Positions 36,458 through 44,326 of a stretch of 64,000 nucleotides of DNA are shown here, in pieces. The notes under the pieces are model-generated. The model ran no database searches and was not told where the DNA came from. It saw only the letters and a program-made list of their open reading frames with translations. Made by a program: the position numbers and the translations under genes. The first letter of the stretch is position 1. Each line of letters starts with the position of its first letter. Origin of the DNA: Gemmatimonadota bacterium (GTDB lineage: Bacteria; Gemmatimonadota; Gemmatimonadetes; Palauibacterales; KS3-K002); contig CP070815.1 of assembly GCA_020344215.1 (NCBI GenBank), forward strand, positions 1,666,373 to 1,730,372. The letters run 5' to 3'.

Positions 36458-36967
36458 ATGAAGTGCACCATCCTGACCGCCGCTGTGATCTCCCTCCTGC
36501 TAGGCATCGTAGACCTGACGGTCGCCCAGACCGAGGAATCCGACCGCGCCCTGGTCCATGTCCGAGCGATCGCCTCCCTAACCCTCGCCCGAAACTGGCT
36601 CGACTGGCGACAAGACGGGCCCGAGAACGGGGGGATCTGTCTGCTGGGAAGCGTCGAGCGGGACAGTACGGGTGTCCAGATCACCACCATCAAGTCCGCC
36701 GCACGAGTGGCCCGACTCAGCGGTTGCCTGCACGAACGGGCAATCGGCGCCGCCATTTTCGCGCCCAGCGAACTCTTCGACCATGAACAGCTCGAGGAGC
36801 TAGCCTGCGCTGCCGTCCGGGGCCGCGATGAGTGGGTCGTGTTCGGCATCATCACCGGCGCGGAGGCGAAGTTGCTGGAGAGCGGCGAGGTGATGACGGT
36901 CGCCCGCGGACTGTGGTGTACTGTCGTGCACGAAGGAGAGCCACCGCTCCTGGCCGGGCTACCGTGA
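36458..36967 (+). CDS. Secreted hypothetical protein with four mature cysteines
   Basis: No family was recognised. The 169-residue product begins with a signal peptide (MKCTILTAAVISLLLGIVD to VAQ). The mature part is about 145 residues with four cysteines (in GICLLG, SGCLHE, LACAAV and GLWCTV) that could form two disulfides. It has mixed strand/helix character (GVQITTIKSAARVARLSG). GTG 36452 in the same frame is an alternative start. It stands alone between the repeat protein (minus) and the universal stress protein gene (plus); no operon partner is evident. The gap upstream (36253-36457) shows nothing assignable. Confidence 0.55.
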   Translation: MKCTILTAAVISLLLGIVDLTVAQTEESDRALVHVRAIASLTLARNWLDWRQDGPENGGICLLGSVERDSTGVQITTIKSAARVARLSGCLHERAIGAAIFAPSELFDHEQLEELACAAVRGRDEWVVFGIITGAEAKLLESGEVMTVARGLWCTVVHEGEPPLLAGLP

Positions 36968-37134
36968 CCGCGCCGTTTGCCGAGGCCGGCCCGGAGGCCG
37001 GGCTAGCCGCCTCGACCGCTGTATCGTAAGTATTACCATTAGACCAGTACGACGCGGGCTGCAGGGCCGTGTTCGCCGCGTTCTGCGCTATCGGGCCGCC
37101 ATCTGACGGCGAGCGATCAGGAGGGAAGCGCGGT

Positions 37135-38076
37135 ATGCTCACGATCAAGAGGATCCTCTACCCCACCGACTTCTCGAAGTGTGCGAGCCACACGCTTCCG
37201 CACGCCCTGTACCTGGCGAGCACCTACGGGGCCGAGCTTCACCTGCTCCACGCCCTCGTCATGCACGAAGCCGACCCCAGCAACATGGCCCATCGACTTC
37301 CCGATATGGAGGAGCTGTACCGAATACTGGAGGAGCATGCGGAGACGCAGATGAAGGCGGCGGTGGACGAGCACGGGGAGGCCGGCTTCTCGATCAAAAG
37401 CGCACAAATCCGCGCAATCTCGGCCGCCGGCGCCATCCTCGACTACGCCGCCGAGAACGAGATCGACCTCGTGGTCATGGGAACTCACGGCCGCCGCGGC
37501 CTGCGGCGATTGCTGCTCGGTAGTGTGGCCGAAGAGGTCGTCCGTCTCGCCCCTTGCCCCGTCCTCACGGTGCCCGAGCGCCAAGACGGCCCGTCGTCGC
37601 CCGGGCAGGTGGAGTGCATAACCGTTCCGGTGGATTTCTCCGAGCACGCCAAGCTGGCCCTGACCTACGCCGTCCATCTGGCTGACACCTACGGCGCACA
37701 CCTCCACCTGCTACACGTCGTCGACGAGGTGGTATACCCCGACTTTTATCCGCCCGTCATGCCCTCCGGCGGGTCGATCACCGAGGAGCTCCGCGACCAA
37801 TCGCTCGAGAGGATGAAGGGACTGCTCGCCGGGATCGAAGGCGTGGAAGCGAGAGCCGATGTCCACGTCCGCGCCGGACGCGCCGCACCCGAGATCGCCG
37901 ATTTTGCCAAGGAGAGAGGCGCCGACCTGCTAGTCATCGCCAGCCACGGACTCACCGGAATCAGCCACATGCTGCTCGGCAGCGTCACCGAACAGCTGGT
38001 CCGCCGCGCAACCTGCCCTGTCTTCACAGTAAAGGCTTTCGGCCGAGAGCTCTTCCAGAGTCAGGCCAACACCTGA
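37135..38076 (+). CDS. Tandem-domain universal stress protein
   Basis: A 313-residue cytoplasmic protein made of two UspA domains. Domain 1 (1-150) starts MLTIKRILYPTDFSKCASHT and carries the ATP-binding pattern GTHGRRGLRRLLLGSVAEEV. Domain 2 (about 160-313) starts ITVPVDFSEHAKLALTYAVH and has ASHGLTGISHMLLGSVTEQL. Both keep the Gly-x2-Gly-x9-Gly-Ser signature of nucleotide-binding Usps. Such proteins act in stress survival, often in energy or oxygen limitation. The ATG at 37135 is supported by AGGAGGG 10 nt upstream; the frame extends to 37069. The neighbouring two-component operon and a second Usp-like gene suggest a stress-response locus. Confidence 0.9.
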   Translation: MLTIKRILYPTDFSKCASHTLPHALYLASTYGAELHLLHALVMHEADPSNMAHRLPDMEELYRILEEHAETQMKAAVDEHGEAGFSIKSAQIRAISAAGAILDYAAENEIDLVVMGTHGRRGLRRLLLGSVAEEVVRLAPCPVLTVPERQDGPSSPGQVECITVPVDFSEHAKLALTYAVHLADTYGAHLHLLHVVDEVVYPDFYPPVMPSGGSITEELRDQSLERMKGLLAGIEGVEARADVHVRAGRAAPEIADFAKERGADLLVIASHGLTGISHMLLGSVTEQLVRRATCPVFTVKAFGRELFQSQANT

Positions 38077-38100
38077 TCGCGGAAGCGGGGACACGAATGG

Positions 38101-38123
38101 CGGGCTCACATAGAATGAGCCCG
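38101..38123 (+). terminator. Hairpin downstream of the universal stress protein gene
   Basis: CGGGCTCA, a 7-nt loop, then TGAGCCCG form a perfect 8-bp stem 25 nt after the stop codon. There is no T-tract, so it may be a Rho-assisted terminator or an RNA-stabilising hairpin. Confidence 0.5.
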
Positions 38124-38684
38124 GGTGGGCCTGCCAGTCCTCGTGCGATTAGCCCCAACCATCTTTTTTCCGGCAGGCTACCCGGGCCCAATTTCCACTC
38201 GCCGCTCGAAGCGGTGTGGCACCGTGTCGTACGCAAAGAGCAGCGAACGGTCAGCTTAAGTGCACAACACGTACCACGCCCGATCCGCAACCCAAATCGC
38301 TTGTCAGAACACGGTTTAGCCCAGTCGATTCGCCGGGCGCCACGACCCGCGCGTGACAGCCTGACACAGACCGGGACAGCGCGGCGTCCCCCAGGAGCAC
38401 AGACTGCCACGAAAGTGCTCGCCACATCCGCGATCGCGCGAATGCCCTTGCGCGGTCCGGAGAATAAGAGAATATATGTGTGTGGCAGTTTGTCCCATCA
38501 TCGGAGGTCGGAAGCGGGTAGGATCCCGGCGGAGCGCTGCGGTAGGTGCGGGTGTTGGGTCGATAAGCGATATAACTGCAACCACTTAGACCGATCGCGA
38601 CTCCGGCGCTTGGGGCGGCTCCCCTGCGGCACGGAACCTTCAATAGGGGTGAAGAAACCAATCTGGCCGTAGCCAGCAGGGGAA
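38124..38684. other. 560-bp region without a credible gene
   Basis: The plus-strand frame from 38097 to 38672 is open for 191 codons, but its product has no recognisable domain, odd Arg/Pro/Ser composition and no ribosome binding site. I do not call it. An AT-richer patch at about 38460-38480 (AATAAGAGAATATATGTGTG) could be promoter for the kinase operon. The region ends with AGGGGAA directly before the kinase ATG. Confidence 0.4.
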
Positions 38685-40091
38685 ATGCTAGCGCTGGAAA
38701 TGACGATCCTGGACGGGCTGCCCGATCCGATCTTCTTCGTTGATCGGCGGGGTCTGGTCGTGTATCTGAACCGGGCGTGTGAGACGGCCTTCGGTGTGGC
38801 GGGGGAGCGCGTCAGGGGCCAGGCCCTGGGGGAGACCCTGGGCAGCGAGCTGGACGAAGGGCTGCGGGCGCTACTGGGCCCGCCGCGGGGAGAGGTCGCC
38901 CCGGCCTCGCTGCCGTCGGTACGAATCGGGAGTTCGTTCTGGGATGTCCGGGTGACGCCGGCCTCGGACGGAATGACGGCGGTCTACTGCATTCCATCTT
39001 CGGGGCAGCAGGCAGGCTGGCCGGAGCTGGTGGCAGACTCGGCTGACGCGATTTGGGCAGTAGATGGCGAGGAGCGGATCATAGCGTGGAATCGGGGAGC
39101 GGAAGAGATCTTCGGGTTTACCTCCGAGGAGATGATCGGTGAGCCGGTGACGCGGCTGATCCCTCCCGACCTGATCGAGCAGCGCGAGCCGGAGCGGTTG
39201 CGCAAGGCGCTGCGGGAGCTGGGCTCGGTCCGCGACTACCAGACACGGCGGCTGACGAAAGACGGGCACGAGGTGGAGGTGAGTCTGACCAGCACGGTGG
39301 CGCGGAACGGCTCGGCGAACAGCCTGGCAAGCTCGACAATCGTTCGTGACCTGTCGTATCGGCGCCAGGTCGAACGGCAGGTGATCGAGTCGGAGAAGAT
39401 GGTGACGCTGGGCCAACTGGCGGCGAGCGTCGCCCAGGAGATCGGCGCGCCGCTCACGACGATCGGTATCGTCGTGGAGAACCTGCGGAAGTCGGGGCTG
39501 GGAGACGGAGAGGCGGAGAAACAGCTCGAGACCGCCGCGCAGCAGCTGAGCCGCATCGCGCGGCTCACCCACGGCCTGGTGGAGCTGGCGAAGCCGGGTG
39601 AACTCCGCCTGTCGGCGGTCGAGCTCTGCGAGGTCATCGACAGGGTCGTGGAGTTGTTGGAGGCGTCGCTGACCCGCGCCGGGGTCAAGGTCAGGGTGAG
39701 TTGCGAGGAGCCGCTCCCGCCGATCCTGGCCGATGCCGGGCAACTACAGCAGGTGTTCCTGAACCTGCTGCTCAACGCGCAGCGGGCGCTGGAGTCGTCG
39801 GGCGGAGGCACGGTGCGGATCGGGGCAGAGCTGGCCGGCGGCTTCCCCAGGGTGGGGCGGCCGCTTCGCCAGGCGATCAAGATCGAGCTCAGCGATGACG
39901 GGCCCGGGATCCACCCAGCCGACCTGAACTACATCTTCGCTCCGTTCTTCTCCCGCTCCGGGGGATCGGGACTGGGTCTGGCGCTGGCGAAGCAGATCGT
40001 GCACGCCCACGGCGGCACTATAGAGGCTGGTTCCGAGCTGGGGAGCGGCGCGACCTTCACGATACTTCTACCGGTGGAATCCGATGCATGA
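38685..40091 (+). CDS. NtrB-type two-PAS sensor kinase with Gln in place of the phospho-His
   Basis: A 468-residue cytoplasmic sensor: PAS domain 1 (about 5-100, LPDPIFFVDRRGLVVYLNRA), PAS domain 2 (113-225, DAIWAVDGEERIIAWNRGAE), a dimerisation helix, and a HATPase domain with N box (QVFLNLLLNAQRALE), DDGPGIHPAD and GSGLGLALAKQIVHAHGG. The dimerisation helix reads QLAASVAQEIGAPLTTIG. The residue aligned with the phosphoacceptor His is Q251 (codon CAG, 39435-39437). It should bind ATP but cannot autophosphorylate in the standard way, so it may act as a modulator of the partner kinase or regulator. It overlaps the next gene by 8 nt. AGGGGAA precedes the ATG. Confidence 0.85.
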   Translation: MLALEMTILDGLPDPIFFVDRRGLVVYLNRACETAFGVAGERVRGQALGETLGSELDEGLRALLGPPRGEVAPASLPSVRIGSSFWDVRVTPASDGMTAVYCIPSSGQQAGWPELVADSADAIWAVDGEERIIAWNRGAEEIFGFTSEEMIGEPVTRLIPPDLIEQREPERLRKALRELGSVRDYQTRRLTKDGHEVEVSLTSTVARNGSANSLASSTIVRDLSYRRQVERQVIESEKMVTLGQLAASVAQEIGAPLTTIGIVVENLRKSGLGDGEAEKQLETAAQQLSRIARLTHGLVELAKPGELRLSAVELCEVIDRVVELLEASLTRAGVKVRVSCEEPLPPILADAGQLQQVFLNLLLNAQRALESSGGGTVRIGAELAGGFPRVGRPLRQAIKIELSDDGPGIHPADLNYIFAPFFSRSGGSGLGLALAKQIVHAHGGTIEAGSELGSGATFTILLPVESDA

Positions 40092-41490
40092 CGAAGCGGG
40101 CACTCTCGAGATGACCGCCAAGGTCCTGGTCATAGAGGACGATGAGGTCCTGCGCCAGCTTCTGATCGACGTGCTGAGCGATCAGGCCTATCAGGTCGAG
40201 GCCGCCGAGACCGGCGAAGCGGGATTGCGCGCCATGGAGCAGGATGTATTCGACATCATCCTGCTCGACATAAACCTCCCCGGCATGGACGGCATGGAGG
40301 TCCTGCGCCTCGCCCCGGCCCGTCAACCGGATTCTCAGGTCGTGATGATGACCGCGTTCGGCACCGTGGACACCGCAGTGGAGGCGATGAAGCAGGGTGC
40401 CTTCGACTACATAAACAAGCCCTTCCGCACGGAGGAACTGCTGCTGACAATCACCCGCGCCCTCGAGGAGCAGGACCTGCGGCGCGAGGTGGCCCGCCTG
40501 CGCCAGAAAGCACGCCATATCGGCGGTGAGGTGCAGATCGTCGGCAAGAGCCCTGCGATCCAGCGGGTAATCGACCTGATCGCACGCGTGGCGCCGAGCC
40601 GCGCCACGGTGCTGGTCACCGGCGAGACCGGCACGGGGAAAGAGTTGGTGGCGCGTGCCATACACGCGGCGAGCAACCGGGTGAACAAGCCGTTCATGCC
40701 GATCAACTGCGCCGCCATCCCCGAGAACCTCCTGGAGTCTGAGCTGTTCGGCCACATGAAGGGGGCCTTTACCGGGGCGATCCAGAACAAGAAGGGGCTG
40801 TTCGAGGAAGCCTCCGGAGGTACGGTCTTCCTGGACGAGATCAGCACCATGTCGATGTCGCTGCAGCCTAAGTTGCTGCGTGTGCTGCAGGAGTACGTGA
40901 TCATGCGGGTGGGCGGCCGTCAGCCGATCCCGGTCAACATCCGGTTGATCGCAGCGACGAACCTCGACCTGAAGAAACGGGTGGCAGAAGGTTACTACCG
41001 GGAAGACCTGTACTACCGGCTCAACGTCTTCCCGATCGACGTGCCGCCACTGCGGGAGCGACAAGAGGACATACCGCTCCTCTCTAACTACTTCCTACAG
41101 AAGTACTCCGAGCTGTACACCATCGACCCGCCCAAGCTGCCGGCGCGGACCCTCGATCGCATGATGGGCTACTACTGGCGCGGGAACGTCCGCGAGCTGG
41201 AGAACTTCATCGAGCGTGCCGTGGTCCTGCACGCCAGCGGCGGAAGCGCGACGATCGGCTTCGACCTGCCGTCGGACGCCGAGGAGAAGGACGAGGGCGC
41301 GAGCATCCTCGACCAGGCGCAGAAACAGCGCTGGACATTTGAAGATCTGGAGCGGGAGTATATCTTCCGGGTACTGGAGAGCGTGCGGTGGAAGAAGACC
41401 GAGGCGGCCGAGATCCTCGGCATCGATCGGCGGACTCTCTACCGCAAGCTCAAGAGGTACGAGAACGAGGGTGCCCGTGGCGCCGAATGA
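40084..41490 (+). CDS. NtrC-family sigma-54-dependent response regulator
   Basis: A 468-residue activator. The receiver domain (about 12-125) has acidic pocket IEDDE, phosphoacceptor D62 in ILLDINLPGMDG, and NKPF. The AAA+ domain (about 155-390) has Walker A GETGTGKE, the sigma-54-contacting GAFTGA loop, FLDEIS, and RELENFIERAV. The C-terminal Fis-type helix-turn-helix (EAAEILGIDRRTLYRKLKRY) binds enhancer sites. All key residues for remodelling sigma-54 RNA polymerase are present. It overlaps the upstream kinase by 8 nt and the downstream kinase by 4 nt (ATGA), so the three are translated together. Confidence 0.95.
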   Translation: MHDEAGTLEMTAKVLVIEDDEVLRQLLIDVLSDQAYQVEAAETGEAGLRAMEQDVFDIILLDINLPGMDGMEVLRLAPARQPDSQVVMMTAFGTVDTAVEAMKQGAFDYINKPFRTEELLLTITRALEEQDLRREVARLRQKARHIGGEVQIVGKSPAIQRVIDLIARVAPSRATVLVTGETGTGKELVARAIHAASNRVNKPFMPINCAAIPENLLESELFGHMKGAFTGAIQNKKGLFEEASGGTVFLDEISTMSMSLQPKLLRVLQEYVIMRVGGRQPIPVNIRLIAATNLDLKKRVAEGYYREDLYYRLNVFPIDVPPLRERQEDIPLLSNYFLQKYSELYTIDPPKLPARTLDRMMGYYWRGNVRELENFIERAVVLHASGGSATIGFDLPSDAEEKDEGASILDQAQKQRWTFEDLEREYIFRVLESVRWKKTEAAEILGIDRRTLYRKLKRYENEGARGAE

Positions 41491-43265
41491 AGAACACTGC
41501 TCGCCCGCACGAGGATAGACTCCGCGCCTTAGTCCAGGTCAGCCGCACTGTCAGTGCCTCGCTCGCGCACGAAGAGATCCTCGCACAGATCTGCTCGCAC
41601 GCCGCCGAACTGCTCGATGCCGAGTCGGCGGTGATGACCGAACAGGTCGAGGACTGCGCGCCCAGCGCGACCGCCTGCCTCAAGGTCGTGGCCACGAGCC
41701 CCGACGCCAGCATCGGGCTCGGCGAGTTCCTCTCTATGGAGGGGAGCCTCAACGGCATAGCGATAACCGAGCGTCGCACGCTCATCATTAACGACGTGAT
41801 GGCCGACGAGCGTGCCGACCATGTGATGGCTGCCAAGCTCGGCGCGCGGCAGGAAGTCATCTCACCGCTCTACTACGGCAACCAGCCGCTGGGTACGATC
41901 TTCGCCTTCAACTCCGCCGAGCACAGGGACTTCAACGACTCGGACGCGGAGATTCTGGAGGCGCTGGCCGCCCAGGCAGCGGTCGCCCTGCACAACGCTC
42001 ATATCTTCGAGACCGAGCAGAAGCGCCTCGCCGAGCTCACCGTGCTGCGTGCCGCTCAGGACGACAACATGCGCCGGCTACAGGCGCTGATCCGGGCCGG
42101 GATGGCGCTGAACAGCCGGCTGTCACTCGACCAGGTCCTGCAGACGCTCGTCGACTCGGCCCGCGAGGTCATCAAAGCGCGCTTCGCCGCGCTCGGTGTT
42201 CTCGACAGCTCCGGCAAATCGCTGTCACGATTCCTCCACTCGGCGGTCGACTCGGAGACGGTCATTCGGATCGGGCGGTGGCCAACCGGCGGCGGCACGT
42301 TGGGGATCATGCTGAGAGATGCACAGACGATCCGCCTGCGAGACTTGCGCGAGCATCAGGAGTTCACGGGTTTCCCCGAGGGGCACCCCAACATGCGCTC
42401 GCTGCTCGGCGTCCCCATCCGCATCGGCAACCGGGTATTCGGAAACCTCTACTTGACCGAGAAGATCGGGGCCGACGAGTTCAGCGCCGAGGACGAGGAG
42501 CTGGCCGAGCTGCTCGCCGCCCAGGCCGCCGTAGCGGTGGAGAACGCTCACCTGGCCGAACAGCGCAGCCAGTTCCTCACGATCGTTAACCACGAGATCA
42601 AGAACGCCGCCGCTGGCGTCGTCGGCTGGACCGACCGACTGCGCAAGCTGACCGGCGACGCCGACGGCCGCCTTCGGGAGGGCGCCACCTATGCCTCCGA
42701 GGGCGCCCAGCAGCTTCACCGGCTCGTGGTCGACCTCCTCGATCTCAGCCGCATAGAAGCCCGGCAACTCGAGCTCGACTTCCGCGGCGCCGACCTGCGG
42801 GCCTTGATCCGCGAAGTAGCCGCCACCGTACGCCCCACCGCCGAGAGGCAGGAAGTCGAACTCCGAGTCTCGGGACTCGACGAGCGCTCGATCGTACAGA
42901 CCGACGGCACGCGTGTGCGCCAGATCCTGCTCAACCTGCTGTCGAACGCCCTGAAGTTCACAAAGAGCGGCGGCCACGTCGACCTGGAGCTGGCACCGAG
43001 CGAGAATGGCTGGAATATCACGGTGCGCGATACAGGGCCCGGGGTCGACCCGGCGGTTAGTGATCGAGTCTTCGAAGCCTACCGAGCCGGAACCTTCAAA
43101 GTACCACAGAGCGGCGCCGGTTTGGGCCTCGCCATCTCCCGCGAACTCGCCCGACTGCTGGGCGGCGAGCTCACTCACGTGGAAGGTGATTCTCCCGGCG
43201 CCTGTTTCAGACTCTCGTTACCCTCCAAGCCACCCACGACGACCCGGGGCGGCAGCCAAGCCTGA
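41487..43265 (+). CDS. Tandem-GAF sensor histidine kinase
   Basis: A 592-residue soluble histidine kinase: GAF domain 1 (about 15-175), GAF domain 2 (about 200-355), dimerisation helix with the intact phosphoacceptor H369 in FLTIVNHEIKNAAAGVVGW, and a HATPase domain with ILLNLLSNALKFTKSGG, VRDTGPGV and GAGLGLAISRELARLLGG. GAF domains may sense small molecules, haem-bound gases or nucleotides; the ligand is unknown. The ATG at 41487 overlaps the regulator stop and matches the true N-terminus (MKNTARPHEDRLRALVQVSR). It supplies the His that the first kinase in this operon lacks. Confidence 0.9.
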   Translation: MKNTARPHEDRLRALVQVSRTVSASLAHEEILAQICSHAAELLDAESAVMTEQVEDCAPSATACLKVVATSPDASIGLGEFLSMEGSLNGIAITERRTLIINDVMADERADHVMAAKLGARQEVISPLYYGNQPLGTIFAFNSAEHRDFNDSDAEILEALAAQAAVALHNAHIFETEQKRLAELTVLRAAQDDNMRRLQALIRAGMALNSRLSLDQVLQTLVDSAREVIKARFAALGVLDSSGKSLSRFLHSAVDSETVIRIGRWPTGGGTLGIMLRDAQTIRLRDLREHQEFTGFPEGHPNMRSLLGVPIRIGNRVFGNLYLTEKIGADEFSAEDEELAELLAAQAAVAVENAHLAEQRSQFLTIVNHEIKNAAAGVVGWTDRLRKLTGDADGRLREGATYASEGAQQLHRLVVDLLDLSRIEARQLELDFRGADLRALIREVAATVRPTAERQEVELRVSGLDERSIVQTDGTRVRQILLNLLSNALKFTKSGGHVDLELAPSENGWNITVRDTGPGVDPAVSDRVFEAYRAGTFKVPQSGAGLGLAISRELARLLGGELTHVEGDSPGACFRLSLPSKPPTTTRGGSQA

Positions 43266-43296
43266 GCTGCGCGGCTGGGGCAGAACCGTGCATCCG

Positions 43297-43414
43297 CCCG
43301 ACATGTCGGGGCAGGATGTCCCCTGCCTACCACGGTGCGTGTTCGCGGGCTGATCCTGTAACACGTTGTAATATAGCTACTTAGGTTACCCGGCCGACTG
43401 GCACGATTCATCCA
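43297..43414 (+). promoter_or_regulatory. Palindrome and possible weak sigma-54 promoter before the Usp-like gene
   Basis: The gap 43266-43488 holds a perfect 14-bp palindrome CCCGACATGTCGGG at 43297-43310, soon after the kinase stop. At 43399-43414 TGGCACG matches the sigma-54 -24 element, followed at the right spacing by ATCCA instead of TTGCA. One base of the otherwise invariant GG-N10-GC pair is thus changed. The neighbouring regulator is sigma-54-dependent, which makes the site worth noting, but the match is imperfect. Confidence 0.3.
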
Positions 43415-43491
43415 TAGGATGTCCGTCTGGACGCGATGGGAGTCGAAAACCACGCGGCGACCGACCCAGCAGTTGAAAGACCCTTCAGGTG

Positions 43492-44241
43492 ATGACGCGA
43501 GCGATATTCGTACTGACCAGCGCAGAGGCGGGCGAGCAATATCTCCGGGTCCTTCCCGACCTGCGCGCGCTCGGTCTAGCGGAGGCCACGGTCCTCCACC
43601 TGGTGTCGGCGCAGCCGGGGCCGGCGGAGCCGATGCCGGGGCTGGCGAATTGGGTGCGCCACTTCGAGGCGGCGCTGCCGAAGGTGGAGCTGGCGCTCAA
43701 GCGTGGCGACCCTGTGAAGTGGATCTACGAGCTAGCCCGAGTGCGTGCCGTGGATATCGTAGTCATCTCTGGCGTGCCCAACGGGACCGAATGGGACTTT
43801 GAGCGCGTCTCGTCTCCGCTGCGCAGCCTGGGGATCCCGATTCTCTACATCCCGGAGGAGTACATCGGAGGGGCGCTGTGCGACCAGATACTCGTTGCGA
43901 TCAAGGCACCCGACACGCTGGAGGGTGCCGTCTGCGAGCTCCAGGAGTGGTTCAGCTCTGGGCGGTTGCGCGCCGTTAGGGTGTCCACGGGCTCCGAGGA
44001 CGGGGCTCCAGAGGAATGTGGTGGGGTGGACCTCGAGATCGTAAAGGAAAAGGGTGACGTGGCCACCACACTTCTCCAGCATGCCGAGGAGTGGGGGGCG
44101 ACGCTATTGACGATACTCGCCCAAGAGGATTCAGAGGCCGCAGGCGAAAGCGCAGTTCCGGTCGTTAAGCCGCTGATCCAAGAGTCGGCGCGGCCCGTCC
44201 TCATCTGGCCCGCCCAAGGCAAGGCGCACCTCTCGCGCTAG
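43492..44241 (+). CDS. Divergent universal-stress-protein-like protein
   Basis: A 249-residue protein with two weak Usp-like halves. The first half has AIFVLTSAEAGEQYLRVLPD, then ARVRAVDIVVISG and LRSLGIPILYIPEE. The second has ILVAIKAPDTLEGAVCELQE, GATLLTILAQED and ARPVLIWPAQG. The nucleotide-binding Gly-rich signature of UspA is not evident, so it may not bind ATP. The fold call rests on strand/helix order and context, because a clear tandem Usp lies upstream of the kinase operon. ATG 43492 is used; GTG 43489 is equivalent. A strong hairpin follows. Confidence 0.6.
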   Translation: MTRAIFVLTSAEAGEQYLRVLPDLRALGLAEATVLHLVSAQPGPAEPMPGLANWVRHFEAALPKVELALKRGDPVKWIYELARVRAVDIVVISGVPNGTEWDFERVSSPLRSLGIPILYIPEEYIGGALCDQILVAIKAPDTLEGAVCELQEWFSSGRLRAVRVSTGSEDGAPEECGGVDLEIVKEKGDVATTLLQHAEEWGATLLTILAQEDSEAAGESAVPVVKPLIQESARPVLIWPAQGKAHLSR

Positions 44242-44267
44242 CAGGTTCCTTTATAGGGTTGCCACGA

Positions 44268-44296
44268 AGCAGGCCCGGCAAACAGCCGGGCCTGCT
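44268..44296. terminator. Bidirectional terminator hairpin between convergent genes
   Basis: AGCAGGCCCGGC, loop AAACA, GCCGGGCCTGCT: a perfect 12-bp stem with a 5-nt loop lies between the Usp-like gene (plus) and the oxidase operon (minus). Short pyrimidine-rich flanks follow on the plus strand. It is well placed to end both transcripts. Confidence 0.8.
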
Positions 44297-44326
44297 CTCG
44301 TCCCATATCCACCTGGCCGCGCGACT

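Noticed and set aside
38213..38230. TGGCACC resembling a sigma-54 -24 element
   Set aside because: The position expected for the -12 GC reads TA, so the essential spacing rule fails.
38097..38672. 191-codon plus-strand frame upstream of the kinase operon
   Set aside because: No ribosome binding site, no domain, biased Arg/Pro/Ser composition, and it starts inside the hairpin region. Treated as non-coding.
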